A DNA stretch of 44,245 nt from Halieaceae bacterium (GTDB lineage: Bacteria > Pseudomonadota > Gammaproteobacteria > Pseudomonadales > Halieaceae). Each line of letters starts with the position of its first letter. Position 1 is the first letter of the stretch. Position numbers and translations under genes: made by a program. The notes under the pieces are model-generated. The model was given only the letters and a program-made list of their open reading frames with translations. It was not told the DNA's origin and ran no database searches. The stretch is from assembly GCA_026710905.1 (NCBI GenBank), contig JAPOQD010000071.1, positions 1 to 44,245 of the forward strand, written 5' to 3'. Positions 24,682 through 33,373 of the stretch are shown here, one piece after another.

Positions 24682-24844
24682 CCTGCCCTTTAGCAGGAGA
24701 CCGAGCGTTGTCAGCAACGCCTGTCGGTCTATACCCTTCTACTCAATGCGATTACACTGGAGGTTCAGGCTGACAGGATACAGCGAAGTAACGAATCCTG
24801 GGCACGCCTTTTCAAGGCGTTGGGTGGAACTGTCTCCCCGTCAG
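24682..24844 (+). ncRNA. Candidate structured leader RNA before the DUF1295 gene
   Basis: Dense, non-repetitive secondary structure immediately upstream of ATG 24871. There is a 5-bp hairpin CCTGC/GCAGG (24682-24697). Next is a 13-bp stem AGACCGA-GCGTTG-TCAG-CAACGC-CTG-TCGGTCT (24698-24730). Last is a three-way junction closed by CTGAC/GTCAG (24770-24774 with 24840-24844) that contains AGGAT/ATCCT and ACGCCTT-TTC-AAGGCGT. A long-range GGAGAC/GTCTCC pairing competes with these. No known riboswitch consensus was recognised. It could be a cis-regulatory leader, or a structured repeat without function. Confidence 0.35.
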
Positions 24845-24870
24845 TTTCGTAAGCAAATGGAGGCCCCCTT

Positions 24871-25734
24871 ATGAACAAAGCCAATTCTCTTGTTGTTACA
24901 AGCTACATTCTTGCATTCGCAGCCGCTTGGGGAACGCTTCAATTTGTTGCTGATTACCATGTCATGGTGCAGGTATTGGCTGCGGATGTCGTTGCCACCC
25001 TTGTGGTGTTTGCCTTTAGTTATGCTTTCAACAACTCAAGTTTTTATGACCCCTACTGGAGCGTCATACCCATAGTCATTGTCGCCTACCTGATCAGCCT
25101 GCCTGGTGAAGCTGAGACGTTGCGGCAAGCCATGTTGGCGCTCGTCATCACGTTGTGGGGTGTTCGATTGACGGCGAACTGGTGCTACACCTGGACTGGA
25201 CTCGACCATGTTGACTGGCGCTACGTCAACTTGCAGGCGCAATTTGGTGTGCTTTGGTGGCCCGTGAGTTTCCTTGGGGTGCATTTGGCGCCAACCATCA
25301 TCGTTTTTATTGGTTGTATCCCGATGTATCCAGCACTGGTCACTGGCGACAACCCGATCAACTTCCTCGACTATATCGCCCTGGCCGTAGGACTGTTCAG
25401 CGTTTGGCTCGAGTTTCAGGCTGACCGCGAGCTCCATCGCTTTCGCAAAACCCGCAGCAGCCGGGAGGAAGTTCTGGATACCGGTCTTTGGGCCTGGTGC
25501 CGCCACCCCAACTATCTGGGAGAAACCGGCATCTGGGTCAGCGTGCTCCTGTTTGGATATGCATCTGTGGGATTTTCAGAAAAATGGATGGCCACCGGAG
25601 CGGTAGCGATGTTTCTGATGTTTGTCTTTACCTCGATTCCGATGATCGAAAAGAAGCTCGCAGCGGACAAGCCGGGATATGCCGACTACAAGGCAAAAAC
25701 TTTTGCCTTGATTCCCCTGTCTAGGTTTCGCTAA
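24871..25734 (+). CDS. DUF1295 membrane protein (steroid 5-alpha-reductase / ICMT-like fold)
   Basis: A 287-residue polytopic inner-membrane protein with about seven hydrophobic segments. FYDPYWSVIPI, WGVRLTANWCYTW and DTGLWAWCRHPNYLGETGIW are DUF1295 hallmarks, the last being the NADPH- or SAM-binding C-terminal motif shared with steroid 5-alpha reductases and isoprenylcysteine methyltransferases. The length fits the family. GGAGG sits 7 bases before ATG 24871. A 3'-terminator follows. A reductase for an unsaturated lipid or sterol-like substrate is inferred from fold and neighbourhood. Confidence 0.88.
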   Translation: MNKANSLVVTSYILAFAAAWGTLQFVADYHVMVQVLAADVVATLVVFAFSYAFNNSSFYDPYWSVIPIVIVAYLISLPGEAETLRQAMLALVITLWGVRLTANWCYTWTGLDHVDWRYVNLQAQFGVLWWPVSFLGVHLAPTIIVFIGCIPMYPALVTGDNPINFLDYIALAVGLFSVWLEFQADRELHRFRKTRSSREEVLDTGLWAWCRHPNYLGETGIWVSVLLFGYASVGFSEKWMATGAVAMFLMFVFTSIPMIEKKLAADKPGYADYKAKTFALIPLSRFR

Positions 25735-25738
25735 AGGT

Positions 25739-25790
25739 AAAAGGGGCCGGTGACACTGCGAGTGGCTCTCAAATGTCACCAGCCACTTTT
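25739..25790 (+). terminator. Hairpin terminator after the DUF1295 gene
   Basis: AAAAGGGGCCGGTGACA (25739-25755) pairs imperfectly with TGTCACCAGCCACTTTT (25774-25790), one arm ending in T's. GTGGCT in the loop can alternatively pair with AGCCAC. The position just after the stop at 25734 supports termination. Confidence 0.65.
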
Positions 25791-25824
25791 ACATTTAACA
25801 TTCTTCGCCAGCTTGGCACCGTAT

Positions 25825-26048
25825 GGGCCGCGCATTTGCGACCCGCGGGCCTTGTGCCCGAAGGGTGCGCCATGGCGAGCCCCTTGGAAATTGTGGGCAC
25901 CTGTAGGGGCCGCGCATGCGCGGCCCGCGGGCCCTGTGCGCGGAGGGTGCGCCATGGCGAGCCCCTTGGAAATCATGGGCGCCTTTAGGGGTCGCACATG
26001 TGCGACCCGCGGGCCCTGTGCCCGGCGGGTGCGCCATGGCGAGCCCCT
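25825..26048. repeat. 82-bp tandem repeat, about 2.7 copies, with conserved hairpins
   Basis: Units start near 25825, 25906 and 25988 (the last about 61 bp). Each opens with a palindrome around CATG or CATT. Unit 2 reads GGGCCGCGCATGCGCGGCCC, while unit 3 reads GGGTCGCACATGTGCGACCC: changes on one arm are matched on the other. Each unit then has GGGTGCGCCATGGCGAGCCC. The third unit ends at the carboxylesterase TAG stop (26047-26049). The stretch 25735-26046 holds only this array and the preceding terminator. Confidence 0.85.
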
Positions 26049-27639
26049 ACGGCATGTCCTCCAATGCAGCGGCGGGTCCAATTCTTTTCCGGTAGCGGGC
26101 TTCGAGAAAATCGAGCCGTTTACGAATGACTCCCCTGCGCGCCGTGTCTTCGATTCCGAATACCAGCCAGTTGTCCTGTTCGGCGCGGTTCGCCGGCCAG
26201 TGCAAACGGGAGCCGCCGTTGGGGTCGCCGCTGCGCGCAAAATCAAGCCAGTAGCCGGTGAGGCGGTGGGCCAGCGACCGGTGGCCTGCATCGGTGATTT
26301 CGGACGCCTGGAAAAGCAGCCGGCCATCGTAGCCATGGGGAGCACCAGGTGAGTCGTGCAGAGGTTCGACCACCGGCGTATCCAGATAGTACAGCCAAAC
26401 GGGAGATGCCTTGCCGTGCATGCCGGCTGCCAGAACCCGCGCCGCAAGCAGGTAGCGATTGTCGCCGAACATGCGTTGCACACCCCGCCCGGGGTCCCTC
26501 TCGAAGTCCTGCTGGTAAAGCAGCCGGGCAGCGTCGAATTGGTTTCCCCACTCACGCTTGTACTGTTCCTGCGAGATCCCCGAGTACGGCATCACGCTGC
26601 CTTCGAAGCTGGCGCCGCCGGTGATGACAGGGACATCGTGATGTCTTCCGGCCAGGAACAGAATGCCGGGTTCCTCCCTGATCGTCACACCATCCACGAC
26701 CGGTAAATGGAAACCCTGCACCGCCCCCGTCAACCACAGCGCGTCCAATTCGCGCAGTTCTCGGGCTTTCTGCGTTGAGGGCTTCACCCGTTCGATCAGT
26801 TGCTGCGCCAGGGTTTCGGCGGAAGGGGCCGACGCAAGAGCCATGCCGAGCGGGGCCGGTTCTGGAGCATTGCCCGTGCGCGGCAGGGCCCAGGAGCCGT
26901 AACCGCTTTGCGCGATGGCGCCATGAAAAAGCCCTTTCGCGGCATCACTGACCAGCAGCAGACTCACCGCCATGCCGCCGGCGGAGATGCCGAAAATGGT
27001 GACACGCTCCGGGTCGCCGCCAAATGCGGCAATATTGTCCCGAACCCACTCCAGGGCCAGAACCATGTCCATTAGGCCGAAATTGGCCGCTTCACCACCG
27101 AGCGCCGGGTGAGAGAAGAAACCGAGCGGCCCGAGTCGGTAATTCAGGGAAACGAAGGTAACGCCCTGGGCCGCAAACTGTTCTCCCGGCACGATGCCGG
27201 AACCGGCCCGAAAACCGCCGCCATGTATCCAGACCATCACCGGGCGGGCAGCGGCATCGATGCCGGGGCTCCAGACATTCAGGCTGAGGCAGTCTTCATC
27301 GACCGGCCCGCTGACTTCCGGTTGCGGACAGACCGGCCCGAAAGCAAGCGCCTTGCGTACCCCGGAATGCGCGGCAGCGGGTAACGGCGGCCGCCACCGC
27401 AAGGGGCCAAGCGGCGCTTCGGCATAGGGAATTCCCCTGAAGCCGTATGCACCGTTCTCCAACGCGCCTTCAAAGGAGCCCTGCTGCGTTGCAACCACAG
27501 GTGCGGGGGTTTTCTGCTGTGCGCCAACCTGGCATGCCCAGAACAAAAATAGCGCAAGCAAAAGTATCCGATTCTGCAAGCGGTTGTTTACCCTGGCACA
27601 AGGTGCGGAACAGACGGGGCAGTTATTCAGGCCGTGCAT
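26047..27639 (-). CDS. Exported type-B carboxylesterase
   Basis: A 530-residue carboxylesterase/lipase family enzyme. The N-terminus has a signal peptide (RILLLALFLFWACQVGAQQ, after a short hydrophilic lead). Catalytic motifs: VWIHGGGFRAGSG (oxyanion hole), EDCLSLNVWSP, and the nucleophile in FGISAGGMAVSLLL. A likely catalytic His lies near DSPGAPHGYDG. ATG 27639 has GGAGG 6 bases upstream; the longer frame starts with TTG. It hydrolyses ester bonds in the periplasm. It ends the leftward run that carries an SDR and sulfotransferase 2. Confidence 0.9.
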   Translation of the reverse strand: MHGLNNCPVCSAPCARVNNRLQNRILLLALFLFWACQVGAQQKTPAPVVATQQGSFEGALENGAYGFRGIPYAEAPLGPLRWRPPLPAAAHSGVRKALAFGPVCPQPEVSGPVDEDCLSLNVWSPGIDAAARPVMVWIHGGGFRAGSGIVPGEQFAAQGVTFVSLNYRLGPLGFFSHPALGGEAANFGLMDMVLALEWVRDNIAAFGGDPERVTIFGISAGGMAVSLLLVSDAAKGLFHGAIAQSGYGSWALPRTGNAPEPAPLGMALASAPSAETLAQQLIERVKPSTQKARELRELDALWLTGAVQGFHLPVVDGVTIREEPGILFLAGRHHDVPVITGGASFEGSVMPYSGISQEQYKREWGNQFDAARLLYQQDFERDPGRGVQRMFGDNRYLLAARVLAAGMHGKASPVWLYYLDTPVVEPLHDSPGAPHGYDGRLLFQASEITDAGHRSLAHRLTGYWLDFARSGDPNGGSRLHWPANRAEQDNWLVFGIEDTARRGVIRKRLDFLEARYRKRIGPAAALEDMP

Positions 27640-27727
27640 ACTTGCCTCCAATACCCCGCCCCGCGGTTTGGGTCAACTGCTTCGGATGGAGCGATGCTGC
27701 CGGCATAGGGCGCCAGGGCTCGCCCTG

Positions 27728-28564
27728 TCAGCCCCCTGGCAGGAAGGCATCCCCCAGCCGGGTTGCGCCATCCAGGCTCATCACCGCACGCCCCAGTGAA
27801 TGCAGCCAGCACCGGCTATAGGCGATCTGTCCCACATGGGAGCCGCTGCACAGCGACAAGGCCGCTTCGGCCATCATTTCTATCGGTTCCACCAGGTCCG
27901 GCCGGCGTGCGGCGATGGCTTCCACCTCGGGACCAACATTGGTCAGGACAATCGACTCTGGCGCCAGCGAGTTGATATAAATCCCCGTGCCGCTGAATTC
28001 ATGCGCCAGCGCTTCGGTGTAGCGATTCAAGGCGGCCTTGGTGGCGCCATAACCGCCGATCACCTGCGCCGCAATCCGGCTGTCGACATAGGGAGGCAGG
28101 GGCTGTTTCACACTGGCGGTGGAAATGTTCAGAATCCAGCCGCTGCCGCGTTCGCTCATGCCCGGTAACACTTGCTGGGCCAGATCAACCGGAGCATTCA
28201 GGTTGAGGTCATACATCCAGTTGCGCTGCGCCGTGGAGAGGCGGCTGGGCAGGTCCATGCTGGCGCCGGCGGCGTTGTTGACCAGAATATCCAGGGGGCC
28301 GAAGTGGGCCTCGGCACGGGCCACCAGGTCCTTGCGGGCGGATTCACTGGCCAGATCAGCCACTTCCGCGGCGGCGCGGCCACCACTTCCATTGATGGCT
28401 GCTACCGTTTCTTCCAATGTGCCTTCGAGGTCTCCGTGCGCACCGAGCCGCGAAGCGCATAGCACCAGTGCGGCGCCCTCCGCCGCAAACCGCGTCGCAA
28501 TAGCCCTGCCAATTCCGCGGCTGGCGCCGGTGATCAAGGCGGTCTTTCCCTGTAGTTCATTCAT
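27728..28564 (-). CDS. Short-chain dehydrogenase/reductase
   Basis: A 278-residue SDR: ITGASRGIGRAIA near residue 11, NNAAGASMDLPSR, LNISTASVKQ with the catalytic Ser, and YGATKAALNRY for Tyr-Lys. A longer-than-usual C-terminal tail ends DAFLPGG. ATG 28564 overlaps the sulfotransferase 2 stop by 4 bases (ATGA). Cofactor choice and substrate are unknown; in this run it could oxidise or reduce an alcohol of the molecule that is sulfated. Confidence 0.89.
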   Translation of the reverse strand: MNELQGKTALITGASRGIGRAIATRFAAEGAALVLCASRLGAHGDLEGTLEETVAAINGSGGRAAAEVADLASESARKDLVARAEAHFGPLDILVNNAAGASMDLPSRLSTAQRNWMYDLNLNAPVDLAQQVLPGMSERGSGWILNISTASVKQPLPPYVDSRIAAQVIGGYGATKAALNRYTEALAHEFSGTGIYINSLAPESIVLTNVGPEVEAIAARRPDLVEPIEMMAEAALSLCSGSHVGQIAYSRCWLHSLGRAVMSLDGATRLGDAFLPGG

Positions 28565-29703
28565 GCTGCCTGCTCCGATGGCCGTGGCCAATCATACTCT
28601 TCATAAAATTCAGCCAACTCCCTTTCCAGCCGCTGTGCGGTCATGGCGTAATCGCCGAGACTGTATTCGAACCTGGAATGGTGTTTTTTCTCAAGCTCCG
28701 CCCGCTCCTGCAGCCACTGCTGAAACTCCTCTGAACAACTCATGCCGAAATGAGCGTAGAGTTGCTCCACGGTCTGCCGGGGATTGCTGGTCAACTGCCG
28801 GTAATCCACCACCATGCTGGGGGTGTGCTGATTGCGCCGCAGTGCCGCACGTGGATAGTGGTAGTTGTCCAGGCAAACCTCGGTAAGGACCTCCAGGGAC
28901 CGCGCATAGTCCTGCTTTTGCCAACCCTTGCCTTGCCAGGAGGATTCCATCAGCTTCAACAGGCTCGGCAGGCACTCGGCGGGGTCACGCATCATCACGA
29001 CCACCCTGGCGTCCGGGAACGTTTCAATCAGCGCATCGACCCACCCGCTCATCAACGGGTTTTTGGCGAGGTGAATCCGCTTGCCGCCATTGAGCAGCAA
29101 TTGCCGCTTGACCAGTTCCTTGTAGTGGTGCAGCCAGCGTTTGCGTTTGCGCGGCATGTCATCGACGTGAAACAGATCGATGACATGCATCAAGGGTAGC
29201 TCCGTCGACCATTGCTGGGTCACGAACGACGCCGTCATGGCAAAGCAATCTTCCTCAGCATTCCACAAACTCATGTCGTGCATGTGGCGAAAGGCGCCAT
29301 AAGTACGCTCGTCCCAAGCCTGCAAACGCCGCTTGACGGGACCTCCAAACCAGTGTTTGTCAATCCAGCCCAGGCCCCGAATCAGCTTCTTTTGCAGCAG
29401 TGATGGGAAAAACATTTCCCAGTACAGAAAGTAACTGAATTTGTCCTGGTCCGCGGACATCAGGCGATGCATCAGCGTAGTGCCACTGCGGCCGTGGCCG
29501 ACGATAAACACGGGCTGCTCAACTTTCTGTGTCCACAATTTCGGGAACAGCAGGTAGTCGAGCAGGAAAAACAGCATGTGGAAAGTGCTGGTCAACGGCA
29601 CCTGCAGCAGCAACCGCAACAGCATCCTGGGTTTTTTGGGGTAATTCTTGAGCCCCCAGACATGGCGCAGTACCCGCCAGTAATACGCAAAATCAAAATA
29701 CAT
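28561..29703 (-). CDS. PAPS-dependent sulfotransferase family protein 2
   Basis: A 380-residue sulfotransferase with an N-terminal hydrophobic segment (LTSTFHMLFFLLDYLLF) that may associate with membrane. The phosphosulfate loop is FIVGHGRSGTTLMHR (about residues 67-81), IHLAKNPLMSGWVDALI and VVVMMRDPAECLPSLLK give the nucleotide-binding core, and MVVDYRQLTSNPRQTVEQLY is the family's C-terminal helix-turn. It differs strongly from copy 1 (13129-14292), so it probably has a different acceptor. The 4-bp overlap with the SDR shows coupling. Confidence 0.88.
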   Translation of the reverse strand: MYFDFAYYWRVLRHVWGLKNYPKKPRMLLRLLLQVPLTSTFHMLFFLLDYLLFPKLWTQKVEQPVFIVGHGRSGTTLMHRLMSADQDKFSYFLYWEMFFPSLLQKKLIRGLGWIDKHWFGGPVKRRLQAWDERTYGAFRHMHDMSLWNAEEDCFAMTASFVTQQWSTELPLMHVIDLFHVDDMPRKRKRWLHHYKELVKRQLLLNGGKRIHLAKNPLMSGWVDALIETFPDARVVVMMRDPAECLPSLLKLMESSWQGKGWQKQDYARSLEVLTEVCLDNYHYPRAALRRNQHTPSMVVDYRQLTSNPRQTVEQLYAHFGMSCSEEFQQWLQERAELEKKHHSRFEYSLGDYAMTAQRLERELAEFYEEYDWPRPSEQAA

Positions 29704-29729
29704 GGTCTCTTCTTTCCACGCCGCGGCGG

Positions 29730-31109
29730 CTAGAACACCCGGTAGCGGCGCTGCACGTGCCGCTGTCGGATGGCGATGGCTTCACGCCGCTGCTCCGCGG
29801 TCACCAGCGGCATGTCCTGGGGAAACTGCTCACGGATTTGGTCAAAGGCGACCTTGCGGCAGAAGATGGTGGGCCAGTCCGCTTTCGGGGGCAATTCGGA
29901 ATACGCCCAGCGATGGGACAGATAGCCCTTGGGCAAGCCGGTGGTATCGATCCAGTTTTGCACCCCGGGGTCACGATGAGCCACTACCCAACGCTGTTTG
30001 CCGTCCTCCCCGATGTACATCTGATGCAGGTTGAGACTGCTCTGGTGATTGGCGTAGTCCGGTGATTCTCCCCAAAGGTTGCCCAAATGCATGCTGCTGT
30101 AAGCCGGGTTACCGGTGAAAGTGGCTTCTATATAGAGCGCTTCGTCCTCCTTCAGATCATAAATCCCGCCGGCGTAAATATTGGTGCTCATACCACCGCC
30201 GGTTTCCCCGGAAGCCGCGTTGGGTTCATTGTATCCATTGACCGGCATGAAATACTTGCCCCCATCGGCAGGATAGGTGCCATGGCAGTTGAGAAGGACG
30301 TCGTAAAATTGTAGCCAGAAACGCATGTGGCCGAGAATGAGGGAGCCCATACGGCGCAGGTTGGCGGCCGTCTTGGCGGTTGTCAGCGGTTCCGGGTGCC
30401 GGCCCGCCGTATCAAGACATTCAATCACCAGGGGAATCGCCGCCTCGTTTTCCCAGTCGTAAAAAAGCTGCCGGCCACTGATGTAATCGGCATAGCGGTC
30501 CTCGCCGCCCTCGGACCCAACGGCCGGTGGCTTGCGGGTGCGGATGAAATGGCCGTGGTAACCCGGCGGTTTTTCCGGCCCCAGCCGCAATTCCATGCGG
30601 CCATCCCGGTCCGGCTGAAGTTGCGAAATATCCAGGGAGCCGAAACCGGTGCGATAGCCCGGCATGAGTTCCGCCAGGTCGCCGGAATCACCGGCGATGC
30701 CCCCGCCACTCACCTCGAAGATGAGGTATTGCGGCGCCAGCGGACCGGCGCCGGCCCTCGCTTCGCCGCGCCAGTGCCGGCTGTCGCCCACCTCGCCACT
30801 GATCCGGTAGTGCTTGCGCCCGTCAATCGGCGCATAAAAATAGATGGCGTCACTGTTTTCGATGGTGGACTTGTTGAAGATCGACAGCGCGTTGCGAAAA
30901 GCCGGAAAATCAGGGTCTTCGTGGAAGGCCCGTTCCACCCCATGGTGCAGAAACCCGCTCAGGTAGCGATAACCTTCCGCCAGCACCCGGCTGGTGGGAG
31001 TCGGGGCAAAAAACTCCGCGCTGTCGATGGTATCGCGCGCCGCCTGTACTTGCTGCATAAATTCGTCCCAGGCTGCTTTCAGTTCCCGTTGGTCTTTGGC
31101 TACGCTCAT
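29730..31109 (-). CDS. DUF1214 domain-containing protein
   Basis: A 459-residue soluble protein with a C-terminal DUF1214-type beta domain (SSLNLHQMY, HRDPGVQNWIDTTGLPKGYL). The N-terminal helical part has GYRYLSGFLHHGVE and FYAPIDGRKHYRISGEVGD. No catalytic motif is recognised, and DUF1214 proteins lack a settled function. ATG 31109 has AAGGA 7 bases upstream. Such proteins often occur beside sulfotransferase-like and steroid or aromatic degradation genes, and here it sits between sulfotransferase 2 and a quinoprotein. Confidence 0.82.
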   Translation of the reverse strand: MSVAKDQRELKAAWDEFMQQVQAARDTIDSAEFFAPTPTSRVLAEGYRYLSGFLHHGVERAFHEDPDFPAFRNALSIFNKSTIENSDAIYFYAPIDGRKHYRISGEVGDSRHWRGEARAGAGPLAPQYLIFEVSGGGIAGDSGDLAELMPGYRTGFGSLDISQLQPDRDGRMELRLGPEKPPGYHGHFIRTRKPPAVGSEGGEDRYADYISGRQLFYDWENEAAIPLVIECLDTAGRHPEPLTTAKTAANLRRMGSLILGHMRFWLQFYDVLLNCHGTYPADGGKYFMPVNGYNEPNAASGETGGGMSTNIYAGGIYDLKEDEALYIEATFTGNPAYSSMHLGNLWGESPDYANHQSSLNLHQMYIGEDGKQRWVVAHRDPGVQNWIDTTGLPKGYLSHRWAYSELPPKADWPTIFCRKVAFDQIREQFPQDMPLVTAEQRREAIAIRQRHVQRRYRVF

Positions 31110-31177
31110 GCCGGTTTCCTTTCTCAAAAATACGCTGGATTAATGACGGTCATTATCTTCGCTGGCCGCGTTGCGCC

Positions 31178-33373
31178 TCATCCCGCCGATTTATCCGGCA
31201 AGGCAAAGGCGATGTAATCACTTCCGGTCGGCTCACCCAGTTTGCCGCCGCCGGCGGCAATCACCACATACTGGCGGCCGTCCACGGCATAGGTGCTGGG
31301 CGTTGCAAAACCCGCCGCGGACAATTCAGCACTCCACAGCAATTCTCCACTGCGCTTGTCGTAGGCCCGGAACATGCGATCCGGGGTCGCGGCTATAAAC
31401 AGCAAACCCCCGGCAGTAATCAGCGGCCCCCCATAGTTTTCTGAACCCAGACCGCTGACTCCCTGGGCCAGCAATTGCGGGTAGTCGCCCAGCACCACCC
31501 GCCAGGCGATGGCGCCCTTATTCAGGTCCATCGCGGTCAAGGTACCCCAGGGAGGCTCTGAGGCCGGCAAGCCCTCCTGATCCAGAAAGCGCTGATAACC
31601 TGCATTGATATAGGCTACCGGCGACCCGGCACTCGCTTCGGCTTGCGGAATTGCCGGGCCGGTTTCTCCGGCCGTGTAGACATAAAACAGGGCCCCGGCG
31701 GGCAGATACCAGGGCAGTGTGTCAAAAGCCGGCATCCGTATCCCCCCGTCACGCACCAGCCGCCAGGCTTGCAGCGGACCCATCCGCTTCCACAACTTCC
31801 GCAGCGATGGAACGCCCCTGCCATCACCGCGCATATCACCGCCGTGACAGGAAGAACAGAACAGCACATAACTCATCGCCAGACTCTGCTCCTGCCCGGG
31901 TTTCATCGGCATCATGGACAACAGGTACGGCACTTCGTTGGCATTCACGTATAGATAATTGAGTTCTTCATCGTAGGCCATACCGCCCCATTCCGCACCG
32001 CCGTCCATACCGGGGTAGAGGACCGCACCATTGGCGCCGGGAGCCCGGTACAAGGCAAAGGGGTCCAGTTGCGCCACCTCGGCAGCCACGTAGGCGGCCA
32101 CCGACGGATTGCGGGTGGAAGGCGAGAATTGCGTGTTGGCGAAGGGCGGCGGAGACCGGGGCAAAGGCTGGCTGGCGGCCAATTGTTCTCCCGGCAGCGC
32201 TTCTCCCAGCACCGGATATTCCTCTATCGGAGCCAGCAACTCACCGGTCTCCCTGTGAAACAGAAAAATATGCCCTGTCTTGGTGGCCTGGGCCACCGCC
32301 GGCAAGCCCGCACCGCCATCGGGCAAAGTAATCAGGTTGGGCGGCGCCGGCAAATCCCGGTCCCAGACATCGTGCCGCACAAATTGATAGTGCCAGATAC
32401 GTTCCCCGGTAGCGGCGTTCAGCGCCACCAGGGAGTTGGCGAACAGGTTGTCGCCTATGCGGTCTCCCCCATAAAAATCAAAGCTGGCGGAACCAGTGGG
32501 AACAAAAGCCATGCCCCGCTTGTGGTCCACGGCAATTCCGGCCCAGGAATTGGCCCCGCCAGCTTTCTCCAGCGCCTGCTCGGGCCAGGTGTCGGCTCCA
32601 AACGTACCCGGCGCGGGAATAGTGCGGAACATCCAGCGCAGGGCGCCGCTGCGCACATCGAAGGCTCGCACATGACCTGGCGCGGCGCCGCGCATTTCGG
32701 AGACTCTGCTGCCGACAATCAGCAAGTCTTTATAGATGGTTCCCGGAGTGGTCAAAATCACCTGGGCTTGTTCGGCCCAGGCGGGCAAGCCGGTATGCAG
32801 GGCAACTCGGCCATTCTCACCGAACTCGACGACAGGTTTGCCGTTGCGGGCATTGAGCGCGAACAGCGTGGAACCGGAGCTGAAAAAAATACGGCGCTCG
32901 GCCCCATCCTGCCAGTAACTGAGGCCACGACTGGTCTGAAAAGCGAAGGGGTCGGCATCGTCGCCGCCGGTAAATCGCCAGAGTTCCTCACCGCTGGCGG
33001 CATTCAAGGCAAAAACCGCCATCTCCGGTGAACTGCAGTAGAGGATGCCGTGAACGATCAGCGGGTTGCATTGCATCTGCGACATACCGCCTTCCCGTTC
33101 GCCTCCGGCATGGTAGCGCCAGACTTCTTCCAGCCTATGCACATTTTCCGTATTGATCTGCCCCAACTCGGATGCGTGGCTGAAACCGGGGTCGCCAAGA
33201 TAGTGCCGCCACTCTGTTTCCGCCTTCGCCGCGGGGCGCCAGGCCTGCTCAAACATTTGCGGATCAGGCGTTTCCGAGCACGCCAGCAGCGGCAGAACCG
33301 GCAACAGCGCCAGGCGCCGAAACAGTCGTCGCCAGGTGCCCGGAGGGTGCAATATGCGGGCTAGACCACTCAC
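31178..33373 (-). CDS. PQQ-dependent dehydrogenase lipoprotein with inserted cytochrome c
   Basis: A 731-residue quinoprotein. It has a lipoprotein signal (RRLFRRLALLPVLPLLAC), then eight-bladed propeller repeats (for example FALNAASGEELWRF, FALNARNGKPVVEFGE, VALNAATGERIWHYQ). A cytochrome c domain is inserted around residue 480 (FCSSCHGGDMRGDGR, with Met ligands likely in IRMPAF), before the last blades. It should oxidise an alcohol or sugar in the periplasm and pass electrons to the haem. GTG 33373 overlaps the TauD-family stop (GTGA); TTG 33352 is an alternative. The N-terminal codons overlap the CTAG-ended repeat at 33345-33364, so this start may be recent. Confidence 0.87.
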   Translation of the reverse strand: MSGLARILHPPGTWRRLFRRLALLPVLPLLACSETPDPQMFEQAWRPAAKAETEWRHYLGDPGFSHASELGQINTENVHRLEEVWRYHAGGEREGGMSQMQCNPLIVHGILYCSSPEMAVFALNAASGEELWRFTGGDDADPFAFQTSRGLSYWQDGAERRIFFSSGSTLFALNARNGKPVVEFGENGRVALHTGLPAWAEQAQVILTTPGTIYKDLLIVGSRVSEMRGAAPGHVRAFDVRSGALRWMFRTIPAPGTFGADTWPEQALEKAGGANSWAGIAVDHKRGMAFVPTGSASFDFYGGDRIGDNLFANSLVALNAATGERIWHYQFVRHDVWDRDLPAPPNLITLPDGGAGLPAVAQATKTGHIFLFHRETGELLAPIEEYPVLGEALPGEQLAASQPLPRSPPPFANTQFSPSTRNPSVAAYVAAEVAQLDPFALYRAPGANGAVLYPGMDGGAEWGGMAYDEELNYLYVNANEVPYLLSMMPMKPGQEQSLAMSYVLFCSSCHGGDMRGDGRGVPSLRKLWKRMGPLQAWRLVRDGGIRMPAFDTLPWYLPAGALFYVYTAGETGPAIPQAEASAGSPVAYINAGYQRFLDQEGLPASEPPWGTLTAMDLNKGAIAWRVVLGDYPQLLAQGVSGLGSENYGGPLITAGGLLFIAATPDRMFRAYDKRSGELLWSAELSAAGFATPSTYAVDGRQYVVIAAGGGKLGEPTGSDYIAFALPDKSAG
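33345..33364. repeat. Solo end of the CTAG-ended element
   Basis: GGGTGCAATATGCGGGCTAG is the reverse complement of the left terminal sequence of the element at 14474-14723 (17-18 of 20 positions), with CCGGAGGGTGC extending like the 19035 copy. It lies inside the first codons of the quinoprotein, upstream of its signal peptide. Confidence 0.65.

Noticed and set aside
24682-24844. Known riboswitch (cobalamin, TPP, GEMM, glycine, SAM/SAH, guanidine) or 6S/RNase P RNA
   Set aside because: None of the consensus core sequences of these classes could be found in the structured stretch.
25825-26048. Open frames on both strands across the tandem array
   Set aside because: They arise from the GC-rich repeated unit being open in several frames; the peptides are repetitive and have no ribosome-binding site.
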